From: Dichotomocladium elegans | Lineage: Eukaryota > Mucoromycota > Mucoromycetes > Mucorales > Lichtheimiaceae | Length of the DNA: 64,000 nucleotides | Assembly (NCBI GenBank): GCA_025716815.1 | Contig: JAIXMN010000007.1 | Span: 947,501-1,011,500 of the forward strand | Direction of reading: 5' to 3' | Part shown: one piece after another, positions 11,651 through 23,469 of the stretch | How the letters are laid out: each line of letters begins with the position of its first letter | How positions within the stretch are numbered: the first letter of the stretch is position 1 | The notes under the pieces: model-generated | Seen by the model: the letters and a program-made list of their open reading frames with translations, nothing else | Databases searched by the model: none | What the model was told of the DNA's origin: nothing | Position numbers and translations under genes: made by a program

Positions 11651-13727
11651 CTGTGCTTGATAAGCCATGGAAGAGAGGTCAAGAAGGATACCCCATCATA
11701 TCTGGTGGGGCGGCGATGTGGCTGCCTTGGGGCAGGGCCTTTCTCTCTTGTCTTTTTGTTTCTTGAGTTTCTTCCACCTCAGATGCTTGCCTTTTTCTTG
11801 CTGCGTCTTCCTTGTCCCCCCACGCGCGCCCCGGTGTCATTTGCTGATGCCTCGCCTCTCGCTGGCTTCAAGACCGCCATTATGCCCCCTAGCATATTCC
11901 TGCCCTTTTACCTGGCGTCGACTGTTCCTTGCTCCTACCGCAGATGACACGAAGCGTTTAACACCCTCCAACTCTGTGGTTTGATCCATGCGGACATATG
12001 TACTTGTCGCGAGGGAGTCAACAACGACACCGTGTCCGATTCTATGGAGGGCAGCTACCGCCTTCTGGCGCGCTGAGCAGCCAAAACCTGTATGCCGCAT
12101 CGTGTCTCTCTGAACAAACCACTCAATAAGTAAGGGAAAGCTTTCAAAGATTGGCGAAAAAACGCATGGAAGAATGATCGCTGTTCATTGCGAGTTTGGG
12201 GAAAGAGGGACAGGAGCACAGCAAGCTAGCGACTTTCGGAGGAAGCTTCCACGTTGGGTATCGTCCGGGCATGCCAAATGATTTGACTGAGAGCTACTGG
12301 GGGGGAGGGGAAGGGGTATCAGAAGCGTCGAGGAGGCGCAGCTCCTTCTTTTATTGGTATCTCCGATACGATCCAAGAGAGACGAGCCACACCGCCTGGG
12401 CAGGGAGATGCGCTGATCATTTGTTGATGAGATAAAAAGAGTGGGCACGGATAATGAAGGGAGAGCGAATGCGCGCACGTCTAGAATGGATACCTTCACA
12501 TTTGTATGCATCAAAAGCATGATGGGCCTATTACCACGGCCACCGCCACGATTTTTTTTTCCCTGAATGGTGTGCAGGCGTGAAGACAAAAGCTCAGAAG
12601 CAGTGCTAATGCGCAACTTTGTTCGTCATTTGCACTATCACATTGACGTTGGGATGACCATCTGGCATCTCACTCCGCAACCTCTTCCGCTCCCAAAATC
12701 TCGTGGAAACCGTTATGCGAAAAAGGAGTGAGTGATTGCTTCTTACGTAAGGTGGAGTCAGTAAATAGCTTGGCTGCATACACCGTGCAGACTGCAGTCG
12801 GCTTTTGTATACATTTTGGGTGGTTCTGCGAGTCTATAACATAATCCCGAACGGATACAACAGTATGGAGGTGTACGTTTCTGCTGCTAATCTACACGCA
12901 TCTGCATGCACTATGCAATCTTTGGAAAAAAAACAGCAGACATATATACACATATGCTTGTGACCAGCGCCCATCACAATAATTCATTCACCGGATCCAA
13001 TTCCGAAATAATAAAAAAAAAAAGGTTGGGTTTGTCACACCCACGCATCTTTTTCCTTCTCCCCTCATCTCACATAAACGCGCATGGTCTAACACACCTG
13101 TTTCCAAAACCTCCCCTCAACACCCCCCCCAAAAAAAAGTGTACAGTAGCACTAGTTTATTATGGATGTGCCTCGGCGATGTCTGGATGTGTGGTACAAA
13201 ACGCTTGATGGAAAGTGAGGTTGTCAAATATGATCCATGTGTACAAATGGTGCAACTGGCTCCTAGTCGTCATAAAGGGAAGGGAGGGATATGGCGCTTC
13301 TTTGATCGAAAAAGGTAACGCAACGCGCACGCCCTCGCCCTTTTCAGCGCCCATCAAACAAATGTGAACCTGCAGCATATTTATAGGGGCTCTGATGTTG
13401 TCCGATCCTTCTTTCTGCAAAAAAAAAAGAAATCTTCTCGCTCCCTGGCCAGGAGATGTTTATTTTAGGACGGCAAAAAAGGGGAGGAGACTTTGGGTTG
13501 GAAGGTGTATGTGCGGAAAGAGAGGAGCATGCGTATATATTTGTGATGTGTATATATAGAGTAGGTAAAAAGTGTGTACAAGAACAGTAGAAGATAGGCT
13601 TGCATATGTTCTTGGTTTTCCTTCAAGGAAAACTATCTTTCCTCCCGCCTTCCCTCGGGAAAGAGACGAAAAGGGGCAGTGGGTGTTGGGTGTCTGTGTG
13701 CCTAAATAGGATGGGGTGTGTTGATGC
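11651..13727. other. GC-richer stretch without a gene I can support
   Basis: Base composition rises here to that of the gene block. Frames exist on both strands: 11657-11984 on plus, and 12100-11837 on minus beginning MRHTGFGCSARQKAVAALHR. The minus frame has some protein-like character and a possible donor (CAG/GTAAAA near 11920), but no second exon can be joined in phase, so I do not call it. The part 12.9-13.7 kb has homopolymer runs and the 3' flank of the E2F gene. Confidence 0.4.
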
Positions 13728-14621
13728 TTATTTCCTCAGAGTGAAGATGTTGAGCGGTTGGCTGGTGTGGTCAGGCACACGGATATAGCACTTTTTTGTT
13801 CCACGAGTGATGAGATTCTTTTTCTTATTCCTTTAACCAACGTTCCACATGAAAGAAAAAAGAGGTACCTTTGGGTAGGGCTGCATCCGAGGACGATGAA
13901 GGTGAGGGAAGGCCTGTTTCGGCTGTCGGCTGATCTCGACGTTCGACGGCCCGTTCACAACGACGAGGACATCCTTCCCTCCAAGTTTTTCCTGGAACTT
14001 TCCGAGATCCGCCAGGGTCAGATAGCAATAGCGCTTGTGGCGCTTGAGGACTTGTTCAATCTCGAAATCCACCCTTTGCTTGATCCCGCACAGTCGATCA
14101 CGGTCTTCTTCTAGTGACACGTTGCGTTTCCTGAGGTAGGACAGTCGGCGTTCTAACTCATCCAGTGAGGTGCTTGGGATGGAAGAAGCGGCTGAGAACG
14201 GGGACGATGATGTGGACGATGTGGGTGATGCAATTGATGACGGGCTTTCTCTCGCAGAGGATGGAGTCGACTTCCGATCGGCATTCCCTCTTTTTTTTTT
14301 TTTTTGTCAAAAATGAAAATAATAGACACCCCGTGGATGTGTGAGGTTGGTGAATTTTATCTTCTTTGGTACAGAAAGCGCATGTAAATAGAGGGAGTGT
14401 GCTTACATCCAACGGACGTGGTTCTTCGAGTTTTTTTCAATGAGGTGAATGCCCTCGAGGACATTAGTGATATCGTAAATCCGGCGCTTCTGGACCTTGA
14501 GTTGTTTGGCAGCCCGGTTGAGGTCCAAGTCGCCGTGGGTGCTAGAATGAAGCAGTTCAATGAACTTCTTTGTCAGCAGGCCCAGCGAGGAGTCGTAGCG
14601 ACACGATGGGGTAATCGGCAT
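13728..14621 (-). CDS. Small E2F-family transcription factor
   Basis: Exons 14621-14407, 14289-13869 and 13790-13728 join in frame to 232 residues. Residues 1-71 are a textbook E2F winged-helix DNA-binding domain: [35 protein letters not shown] and SKNHVRW. A Ser/Thr/Pro linker follows, then a Leu-heptad dimerisation helix ([15 protein letters not shown]) and a marked-box-like region ([12 protein letters not shown]) ending [18 protein letters not shown]. The family binds TTTSSCGC sites, usually with a DP partner, and controls G1/S genes. The DNA-binding domain starts at residue 7, as short as in animal E2F4/5. I see no separate acidic Rb-binding segment after the marked box, so this may be a truncated form. 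A perfect E2F-type site sits upstream of its own ATG. Confidence 0.93.
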
Positions 14622-14689
14622 GGCTAGTTCTCCAGGGCGTTGGATCTGATAAGGCTCTATTTACGTAGTAAACCCTATAAGTTTGTTAC

Positions 14690-14700
14690 TTGGCGCCAAA
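14690..14700. promoter_or_regulatory. Palindromic E2F site upstream of the E2F gene
   Basis: TTGGCGCCAA at 14690-14699 is a perfect palindrome. On the minus strand it reads TTTGGCGC, matching the E2F consensus TTTSSCGC. It lies about 70 bp upstream of the E2F start codon at 14621. Self-regulation is inference, based on known E2F promoters that carry E2F sites. Confidence 0.65.
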
Positions 14701-14701
14701 A

Positions 14702-16274
14702 AAATAACGACTATACCGTTTTCATGCCGAGAACGTCGATGGCTATTTGTCATGGTGATTTAGAAATGGAAAAGAAAGTGTAAGTGGAAGAGCGAAAAAA
14801 GAGAGGGAAGGAGAAGAGAAAGAGTTGAAGATATGGGAACAAGCGAATTTAATATGAAATGGGTGTCAGTGGAAAATACGCTTTATAAAAAGAGCGCCAT
14901 GCCAAAAAAAAAAGTTCCCATTTCCCTTTTCTTCTTCTTCATCTGCATCTCGCCTGAAAAAAACATCATACATTATTTTCTCTTGTTCTCCTATTTTTTT
15001 TCCTACGCCCGAGCGATGACAAAGCGCTGCTCTATGGAGTAGCGACAAAATCCCACCCACCTGTTCGTAAAGAACCTCCCCAGTGAAATGCGACCCCCCC
15101 ACTCCCTTATTTTTCTGCAGATCACCTGAGCGTCGAATGTGATGTCTCTTGTTTTTAATCACCGTGACCCGCAGCAGCAAATGAAGGGGTGCGGTGGGGG
15201 GGGGCGAGACGATGATGATAATGTGATTGCGCTAGAGCTTGTGTATGTGTGCTGCATGGATGTATCACACCTCTGTCGTCCGATTTCAAGGGATGTTAAT
15301 TTATACGGAAAAGTATTCTAAATGGTGTCGGCAAAAGCGGGGGGCATAGCGACGATCATGTGGCCCAGACTAGCCTATTGTTTGTTGTTCATACACGCCC
15401 AGCTCCCTTCATGGGGGGGACCACATGATACAAGACTGAGAGGCGTTGCTTTCTTTTTTTTATTACCATGGCATGGTCCCGCGCTTCTTCTCGTTCCCGC
15501 GCGCATGTGCGACAGAGACGGGCGGCCGTAGCATCTTGTTGCCTCGCTTTTGTTCAAAAGTTCTTTTTGCATGAGCCTCGTCGTTCTTGACTAAAATGGA
15601 TGGAGCTGACATTGTGTTGACGCGTGCATACACATGACTTTTTTTTTTTTCCATAGAACGGCGCGGAAGGAAAGCAGCTGTACCGAAACGTCACACCCCA
15701 CTTTGAATATTTTGCCATGGCGGATTGAATCACAATCGGGCTCAAAGACCCACGGTGAAGCTCAGTGGAGAACCGCTAACGTACACAGTGTGGCAATCCC
15801 TGTATCTGTCCCCGATCTCCCTCTTCAAGTCCAGGTTTTTGCATCGAGGAGCATTGAGAATAGCCGTTTCAGGAAATCAAATGTTCGTTATTGCGACAGC
15901 TCAATATTTACCATTATCCGCTAAAAATGGAAAACCCGCTACTCGGCAAGTCAACCCCCCCCATAGATCATCATCATTAGGGAACGCATCCCTTGACCCC
16001 ATTAACAAATAGCAGCTGTCTTCTTTGAGCTACAGTTAAAAATTATGTACCTGGATATGAGTGAGAGTCCAGGGCTTCGTCAACTGTTGATCAAGAAAAT
16101 ACTCCCCCTCAATATAGCATGCTCGTTATGTCCACCAAATTTCGCACCCCTACTGCTTACCATTTATTCTGCCGTCCATATTCATCTAGCTCATGCATGT
16201 CATAAACGAGGTAAAATGCCGACCTCATCCATGGCGTTTTACCAAGGCTACGAGTCGGAGCTAAAGAAATCTAT
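14702..16274. other. Intergenic, no supported gene
   Basis: Contains the 5' flank of the E2F gene and the 3' flank of the RCC1-type gene. The frame at 15725-16012 (+) has protein-like stretches but no start context, splice partner or recognisable motif. Homopolymer runs are frequent. I call nothing here. Confidence 0.4.
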
Positions 16275-17899
16275 TTATTCTCTACACAAAGCAAGTGCAT
16301 GGTTTGTGCCCAGTGCAACGTCTTGCACAGCTTTTTCAAGTTCCACACGGTGCGGCACAAACCCGTGGTGTGAATGACCTAAACCAAGCCTTCCGCTTGG
16401 CCCATTGAGGCCCCATGTAAACAGCTCGCCCGAGTCTAAATAAATCATCTTTGGTTAAACATGGATTTCTTGTAAGCGCCCCTCTTCGCGTTCTTGCATG
16501 CACCATACCTGTGATTGCTGCTGCATAATCCGTCGTAGCAAACACACGTTGGACATTACTGAGTCCTGGTATCCGCTGCAGTTTCAATGTCTCGATCACG
16601 CCCTCTCCAAGTCCAAGCGCACCATAGCCACATGTATGCACCGATCCATCCTCTAGGATGTTTTTTAACAATTGTAAGCCAAAACCGGGAAGTCGAGAGT
16701 TTCCTTCTCTCTTACCTGTCAAGACAACGGAAAATGGACCGCCGGCGGCAATGTCTATCACGCCACTGTGTTCTAGCTCGATCGGTTCAAGAATCTACTC
16801 GTTCCGAGAAGGAAAACAAAAAAAGTCTCAACTTTTTGAGCCTTAACAAGGAACCCAGGGATGCTTACTCGATCGATCTTGCTGCCCGTCATGCCTTGAC
16901 CGTATTCTGAGTTACCCCACGTCCATAACCGGCCGTCATCTGATTCGTACTTATGGGTGAGAAATCTTACTCTCCTCCGGCAAGCCGCTTGTAGTGTGTG
17001 CGTGTGTGTACCTGTCAGGGCCAAGGTAAAGTCGGTTGACCCGGTTAGTTTCTTGATGGTGGCGCCGAATGACACGCGCAATCGGGTCGGTTCATCCCGA
17101 TCAGTTGTGGTTCCCAGGCCCAGCTGTCCATCGGCTCCCCATCCCATTGCATAAATGCTTTGGTCCTCTTTATGCGCGTGGATCATGCGAAAGCAAAGCT
17201 TTAGTCTGATCTTGCTCGGTTCCTTCTTTTACACTTGTACCTGTCACAAAGACCGTGTGGTCGAGCCCACATGCAATATCCATCACTCTTGTGGCCGTTA
17301 CAAGCGCAGGCGAAGATTGAACGACAAATGTCCCCGGATGGCTTTGTTTGCTTTTGGCCAGCCCCAGTTGGCCATGCATGCTGTTGCCGAAGGAGTAGAG
17401 CCCGCGCGTGGTCGCAATATGCGAATGCTCGCGGCCGCACCCGAGTTTGACGATCTTGCCAACTCCTTCGAGCAAGAGCCCGTTCCCTTGACAATGCTTT
17501 CAGCTATTCTTGCTTCTCACTCACCCGACCCCGGCATACAACACACACACATCACACAGACAAACCCGCACGTTTGTGTCTCTCTATCCGGCTTCTGCTT
17601 ACCCGCCTGCCCACACCGATTCAAACCAAACCCATAAACGCGATCGCTGCGTGTTGCTAACAGGGAATGGCCCCAGCCTGCTGCAACCATGGTCACACTG
17701 TCCTATGGACAATGACCACAAAGCATATCTTTGCATCAGCACATTGCCATCAAATGCCATGTGGGCCATGCCAGCGGGTTACATTAATTGCATAATCAGG
17801 CCGTCCCGTGAGTCGCACCGGCTTCTTAAATACGGCTTCTCGGATGCCCCGTAATGGCAATGCGTGCGCTTGGCCCCATCCGTAAACGCTCGTCAACAT
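16275..17899 (-). CDS. RCC1-repeat beta-propeller protein (RCC1L/WBSCR16-like)
   Basis: Eight exons (17899-17783, 17702-17603, 17486-17241, 17167-17012, 16939-16869, 16794-16716, 16652-16509, 16435-16275) agree in phase and give 357 residues. Seven RCC1-type blades can be read: VYGWGQAHALPL, VYGFGLNRCGQAG, GLYSFGNSMHGQLGL, SIYAMGWGADGQLGLG, RLWTWGNSEYGQ, VHTCGYGALGLG and LFTWGLNGPSGRLGLG. The propeller fills the whole protein and no second domain is attached. This fits the RCC1L/WBSCR16 or yeast Fmp25 type (mitochondrial) better than nuclear RCC1, but that assignment is inference. The ATG at 17899 is a choice: an AG acceptor lies just upstream, so a further 5' exon with a targeting peptide is possible. 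Confidence 0.85.
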
Positions 17900-18105
17900 G
17901 TATGCTGCAAATCAAAGAGAAAAGAGAAAAAGGATATGCATCCTCAGCCACCCAATCGACGCCGCCCGGCATCATTAACAAACATTTTTAAAAAAAATAT
18001 CCCTGCTGTGTATTGTCTCTCTCTTGGCCACCAGGCTGTTGCAATCTCCTGGGCCCAGTCTCGCTAGCAGACATGCCTCCTCACCCATCAAGTGTGCACT
18101 TCGCT

Positions 18106-19598
18106 TTATTCTATGCAACGCTCTTGCGTAATGTGCCGCTGAAAAAATGCAAATCTCAAGAACCCTTTGATGTGGTACACCAGCTCCTGCCGAATCTTCA
18201 TTTTCGGTGACGCATCAGCCATGTTACTTTGATCATTTTGCTGGGGCGCCACCTGTTTTTTCTTACGGATCAATACCAGCTTGGTCAGTAGCCTTGAGGT
18301 CTTGGTCATCCCACCGTTCTTTTTCTTTTGATCCTGAGGCACAACAACGGACGCGTGCGGCAAGGTTTTCGTGGGGCCCGATGGTTGGGTGCCTGTATGG
18401 ACCGATGTGATTACATTCGAAGATGTCTTTCTACCCAAGGCGCCGGGGACGTTGAAGGGCAACGGCTGATGGTTGAGCCAGGGATGTCTCAGGCACGCTT
18501 CGGCTGTGATACGTTGCGCTGGGTTTTTCGACAGCAGCCGGCGGATCAGGTCCGCTGCTTCCTTTGAAACATACCCCGGAATCGAATACGTCGCATTGTT
18601 GATCCGCCGAAAGAGCTGAGGCATGTCCTCGCCCTGGAAGGGCAGCGTTCCCGCCAACATGGCATACAGAATCACACCGCAGCTCCACATGTCCACTGGT
18701 GGCCCGCGGTAGGGCGTAGCCGTCACCATCTCCGGCGCGGCATAAAACGGACTCCCGCAATATGTACTTAGGACCTGATGCTGTTCACAAAACTTGCCAA
18801 ATCCGAAATCGCAGATCCGAATATGATGATGTCGATCGATCAGCACTACATCATTCTTTAGGAGAATGCGGAGGGGAAAATAGTTGATTTCCGTATGTTA
18901 CCGTTTTCTGGTTTCAGATCTCTGTGCACAATGCCATTCTGATGAATATAGTGGACCGCTTCAATAATTTCTCGGAACCAACGTCGCGCCAACGGCTCCT
19001 CAAGCCGATGGTTCTGCTTGATCTTCTCAAAAAGCTCGCCTCCCTCAATATATTCCATTGCCACGTACACGCTCTCATCGTCCGATGCCACCCAGTGCAC
19101 TCGTACAATGTTCTTATGTTTCAACCTTCCGGAAAACTTTTCACAGATCGCCTTTTCATTCGTAGCATGTTGCCGTTGATCGTTGCTACGAAATGATGTC
19201 TTGTCAACCACCTTGATGGCAACCTAGAAAACACTCGTTTTTCGCCCCCGCTTAAGTGTTCCACAAAAAAAAAACTCGCATGAATTTTTTTTTTACCTCC
19301 TCACCCGTATTACCGTCCTTGGCTAGATACACCTTGCCAAAATTTCCCCTTCCTAGTGTCCGTATCTTTTCGTACCGCCCGTCGAACCAAGTGACAGCAG
19401 TGATTTCGTCATTGGTTGTCTTTATTATTATTATAATAATTGTTAACGTGGTGTGCCCTTTACTCCCGTGGGAGCATATGCATCGCTCACCTCATCTGTC
19501 GTTGGCTGGTGTGCTGGTGTTGCTATAAGCGTCGGTACATCAGCAGCAGCAGCAGTAGTAGTAATAGCAGCAGTCGTTGTCGTCGTCGCCATCGACAT
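18106..19598 (-). CDS. CAMK/CAMKL-type serine/threonine kinase
   Basis: Exons 19598-19491, 19419-19297, 19223-18902 and 18845-18106 give 430 residues in continuous phase. An Ala/Thr-rich leader precedes a complete kinase domain: glycine loop LGRGNFGKVY, VAIK lysine (about K81), HRDLKPENVLID (about D179), CDFGFGK (about D197), and APE with the CAMKL-like YCGSPFYAAPEM activation segment. The C-terminal third is basic and Ser/Thr-rich with no UBA or KA1 domain I can see, so it is not a full Snf1. All catalytic residues are present. The acceptor for the last exon is TAG at 18848-18846 rather than the AG slightly upstream, because only this restores PENVLID. The substrate cannot be inferred. It lies head to tail with the RCC1-type gene. 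Confidence 0.9.
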
Positions 19599-19776
19599 GG
19601 ATATAAAGGGATCGAATGGAGAATTTTTTTTGAAAAAAGGAGAGAAGAAGAGGAACGCAAGATGGGAGGGAAAAGGGGGGGGAGGTAGAAGAATAGATCG
19701 GAAACTTTTATGAGCGCAACGGACGCGACAAACAGTAGGATCTCATTCGGCTTTGAACTGCCCTTTGTGCTGATGA

Positions 19777-20561
19777 TCAAAATTCATCGCCATACTGTGC
19801 CAATAGCAGTGTCAAAGCCTGCCGGGCCCGCTCATCGTCCTCAGCGTTGTTTCCGTTTCCTTCGCTATCTTCCTCGTCCGAGTCAAGAGGGAAAAATTCC
19901 TCTAGATCTTCCAGCAACGCTGTTGGCGATTCGTTCGATCCACTCCTGCTTTCTTGCTGTCCCGCATTGGTTGGACGTCGATGTTCTACAGCCGCTATCC
20001 GGTCTCGTTGATGTCCACGCTGTGGCTGCTGTCGCCTGATCATTTGAGCGTCTTCGGGTCGATTCAGGCTCATATCCCGAAGCATCTCATAGTCCATCTA
20101 AACAATAGCATAAGCCTATGTGCGGGAAATACTGCAGCTTGCATTTCGCCATTATTTTCTTTCCATTACCTCGAGTTGAGCCAGCTTGGCTAACCAAATC
20201 TCTCGCATTCGATACAAGAAAGTCAAATCCTCTTGCAGTTCGTTGTGCAGTTTTTTCGTGCGTGGGCTACAAGTGTAAGCAAAAAGAAAACAGGAATATG
20301 GATCAGAATGGACGTCTATCGAGCAAACCAAAACCAAAAAAAAAAAAACCCTGCAACGCACGCTTCTTCAAAAACCATACCCGGCCGCATGTCGTTTTTG
20401 AGCTTGAAATGAGCGGCAATGGAGGCAAAGTATTCTGGATTTGCCACATCGATCACGCCCAGGATTGAGTTTGCCTTTGAACTACCCCGTAACCGGCTGT
20501 ATATTTCTTTCACAGCTAATGGTCGTGGACCTTTATATGATTGTGGGAAATCATTGGACAT
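19777..20561 (-). CDS. Small acidic-tailed protein of unknown function
   Basis: Exons 20561-20362, 20266-20170 and 20097-19777 join in phase to 205 residues. The donor of exon 1 is GTGCGT (20361-20360); it is the only one that keeps the frame into exon 2. The N-terminal 70 residues look globular (GPRPLAVKEIYSRLRGSSK, ANSILGVIDVANPEYFA). The middle is a helical, coiled-coil-like segment (TKKLHNELQEDLTFLYRMRE), and the C-terminus is acidic (LDSDEEDSEGNG). No known domain is recognised. It sits between the kinase and the metallopeptidase in the same orientation, 178 bp before the kinase ATG. Confidence 0.75.
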
Positions 20562-20633
20562 TATGAATGAGAGAGAACAAGACGGAGAAAAAAATAGACT
20601 TATTTTTTTTTAAAAAAAAAAAAAGAAAACAGG

Positions 20634-22571
20634 CTACAGATCCTTTGCAATTGGATAGACCGGCCGAATATCCACGGGGATACCTACAAGATATCAAACC
20701 TTAGGAGAAAAAATAATCAAACGCAAGTTTATGTCTATTTACCCGCATGCTCAATACGATCCAGCGCCTTCTTTGTGTCTTCGGACAAGATGCCATATTT
20801 CCTGATGAAATCGTCAACAGCTTCCTTGTCGCCATCACCCTGGAGAATCATGATGTCGTGGGTCAAGTCCGATACTGCCTGCTCCATCTTGTCAAAATTA
20901 ACGCTGAAGCGATTTGTCACTGCATCGCAGAGGACTCCTCCCTTTTCTATCAAGTAGTTCAACTGACAAGCCTATAGACCCGCCCAGCATTAGGATACAT
21001 TGGCATCGCTGTCCCCTCTGCAAGATCCAAATTACCTGGCCAAGTCCATGGGCTTCCTGGATACCGAAACGGATACTCCGGAAAGCAGACGCCAAGAAAG
21101 TGACCCAGAACTCCTTGTCAGTGACCTTGTCGATTTTGCCCTTTTGTACCATCAGATGGGCTGCAAACAAACCCGCGATATCTGTTCAAATGAAGTTAAT
21201 GTGATATACGCTTATACAACGGTCCCATCAGCTTTTACCTGCTTTAGCTTCTTCCATTGCCGAATGGTGTTCTTGCAACTTTGATCGGACCGTGTCTCCC
21301 GAAAGCGTATGATGTGGTCCATTTGAGTGGCACACCTCGTGCAACAAAATGTGGGTAGTGAATGCTTCGCTCGTCAGGTATGAAAGCTGGTCCTCCGCAA
21401 GAACTTGGTGCGCAATGGGCGTCAACACCTTGGCAAACTTGCCTTCTTGGATATTTTTTATCAGAACGAGCTTACTACCGCCCTTCTTGATGGCCTCTTC
21501 GTCGTTCGGCAGGTTGTAGGCGGCCGTCATGGGTACCTTCAGGGCCCCACATTATCAGGACACGCCGGGTGATCTGTTTTGGTTCCTCCCATGACAATAC
21601 ACTTACCGAAACATCTCCCGCGTCAAAGAGTTGGTTTACGACGACAATTGGCGCAGGGATCAACTTGTCGTTGCGATATTTGTCGGGGATGGGCAGGTGA
21701 TTCTCCACAAACTGGAGATCGCTGAACGCTTCCAGGAGTTTCGACGATCCCTCGTCTCGCACATGGATGTAGAACTCATACGCACTCTTGAGACCAAGGA
21801 GTCTATCTGTGTAGACCTCGTAGGGGCCAACGGTGACCTCGAGTTTGTTTTCCTTGCTCAGCGCAAGCCAATCCAGTTCGGACGGCAAGTAGTCGTTGGA
21901 GAAGAACGACGCCGCACGCGACCGCAAGAACTCGTCGATCCGGGTGCCATCACTTTTGAGCGGAGGGAGCGAGGCCAACTCTGCAGCGGCTGCCTCGAAA
22001 TGTTCGGCTGCAGGAACCAGAAGGTCTTTGTATTCCTCAGCATAGGGAACGCACTCGAGTCTTTTCGTTTGGTCATTGCGCCGGATCCGCGTATAGAAGC
22101 TCATCGCCTCCTTTCGCTCCTCGGCCGACAGACTCGCTGTCCAGTCCTCAAATTCTTCCTTCTTCATGTCCTCGGGGTAAAAGTTTCCACCTGGAGGGAG
22201 CGACGGCACTCCATCAATGAAAGGCACGTTATCATCCTCCCCGGCCTGCGTGTGTAGAAAAAAAATTCCCACACTGCGTTGTTAGCGGGAAAGATTCACA
22301 CTCTTTTCTTTCTTTTCTTTACCCAAGGGCCCTTGTACATTTCGAAAAGCAGGCAAAGCTCTGTATCGCCCTGGTCCTGAAGTTTCTTCTGGAGAGCTTC
22401 ATTCCCAGACCACTTCTGTCGGAGGTAGAGCTGATCAAAAAGTCGGCCGGCCTTTACAAGGTGCTTGATGGCCGCGCGTTCGGCGTTGCTGAGGTGACTG
22501 AGATCTGCTGTGCACTCGTAGACTGCATAGCGAGCTAATCGGCTGGCAAGGGAGCGCGTTATGGCCGACAT
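20634..22571 (-). CDS. Zinc metallopeptidase of the dipeptidyl-peptidase III (M49)-like group
   Basis: Six exons (22571-22323, 22245-21607, 21536-21239, 21181-21036, 20971-20743, 20683-20634) give 536 residues. The zinc site is visible: HEVCH (about H362 to H366) followed by EHHSAMEEAKAD (third ligand Glu about 391/392). This HExxH spacing and the HHTLSGD block are those of the DPP III-like domain in Nudix-hydrolase-3 type proteins, not the HExxxH of classical DPP III. There is no Nudix domain here. It is probably a cytosolic peptidase; the substrate is unknown. The ATG at 22571 begins MSAITRSLASRLARYAVYEC; an in-frame upstream ATG near 22778 exists but adds low-complexity sequence. It is divergent from the Tup1 gene, with about 900 bp between starts. 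Confidence 0.9.
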
Positions 22572-23469
22572 TACTGGGGACAAAAAAAAAGGGGGCGGAG
22601 AAGGTAAGAGCTGAAAACGCTGCGCAAAAGTATTTCCTATGCGGCGGAGTTTCCCTACGCACTCGTCCGGTGGTGCTACGGATTGAATTGAAAAAAGCAA
22701 GTTTTCACCCTTTTGGGGGGATTCTGACTGAGATTCCATCGGCGTTGGGTCCCCAACCACACCCTCCCCACCATCCAATGTCGATGAATAAGGGAAACAC
22801 TCTGCACATAGAGGCTAGTCCCAAAATACGTATGGGTCTCATATGGGGAAGGCATCGCACCGGCGTTGAGACTTTTATCCAGTTCACTACGCTTATTTGG
22901 GCAAACAGCAGCAAAGGCCATCGCGTGACTGCGTTTGAAATAGGGGAAGCGGGGCTTTTGCATAACATAAAGTTCTGAGTATGGTTCATGGTGGGAAGGG
23001 GAGGCGGAAACAATCCCGCATGCCGGAACAATCATTGATTGGCCCCTGGGCTCTCTCACCCCTCGCGTAAAAAACGCATTGGCGACAACGTCACAAACCA
23101 GGCGGGGCACGGGATAGGAGTTCTACAGAGAGAGTGTGTGAGTGAGTGTGTGAGTGTGTGTGTGCATGTGAGACAGAGGGGAGACAGCCAGCTGCTGTTA
23201 GTGAGTGCTGGAGTCCCATTTTTTTTTTATATTTTATTTGTTGGTCTCTCTTGAGGTTAACGTAATATTAGCCACGGTTGATTTTACTGCTCACGCACAT
23301 TTGAGGAGGTAACGTTTCAAAGAAAAGACCGAGCGTGCCATCCCGTGGATTCGCAGGCATTGGCACCTCGAGTATAGTAAAAAACCACTTGCAAAACCAA
23401 TCTAGATGACATCGCTCATAAATCCTTCCTCTACCGAAGACATCGCTCTCAGTTCTGTCCTCAAACACA
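22572..23469. other. Shared 5' region of the metallopeptidase and Tup1 genes
   Basis: Divergent intergenic region of about 900 bp. It holds a GT-rich microsatellite (about 23130-23167) and T-rich runs near 23220, but no gene. It presumably contains both promoters. I found no strong TATA box for either gene. Confidence 0.5.
23130..23167. repeat. GT-rich microsatellite
   Basis: Imperfect GT/GA dinucleotide run about 300 bp upstream of the Tup1 start codon. Confidence 0.8.

Noticed and set aside
11837..12100. Minus-strand frame resembling a 9-1-1 clamp-like start
   Set aside because: No following exon in phase and no conserved block beyond vague similarity.
21631..22257. 208-codon plus-strand frame
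   Set aside because: Mirror of the metallopeptidase exon on the minus strand.
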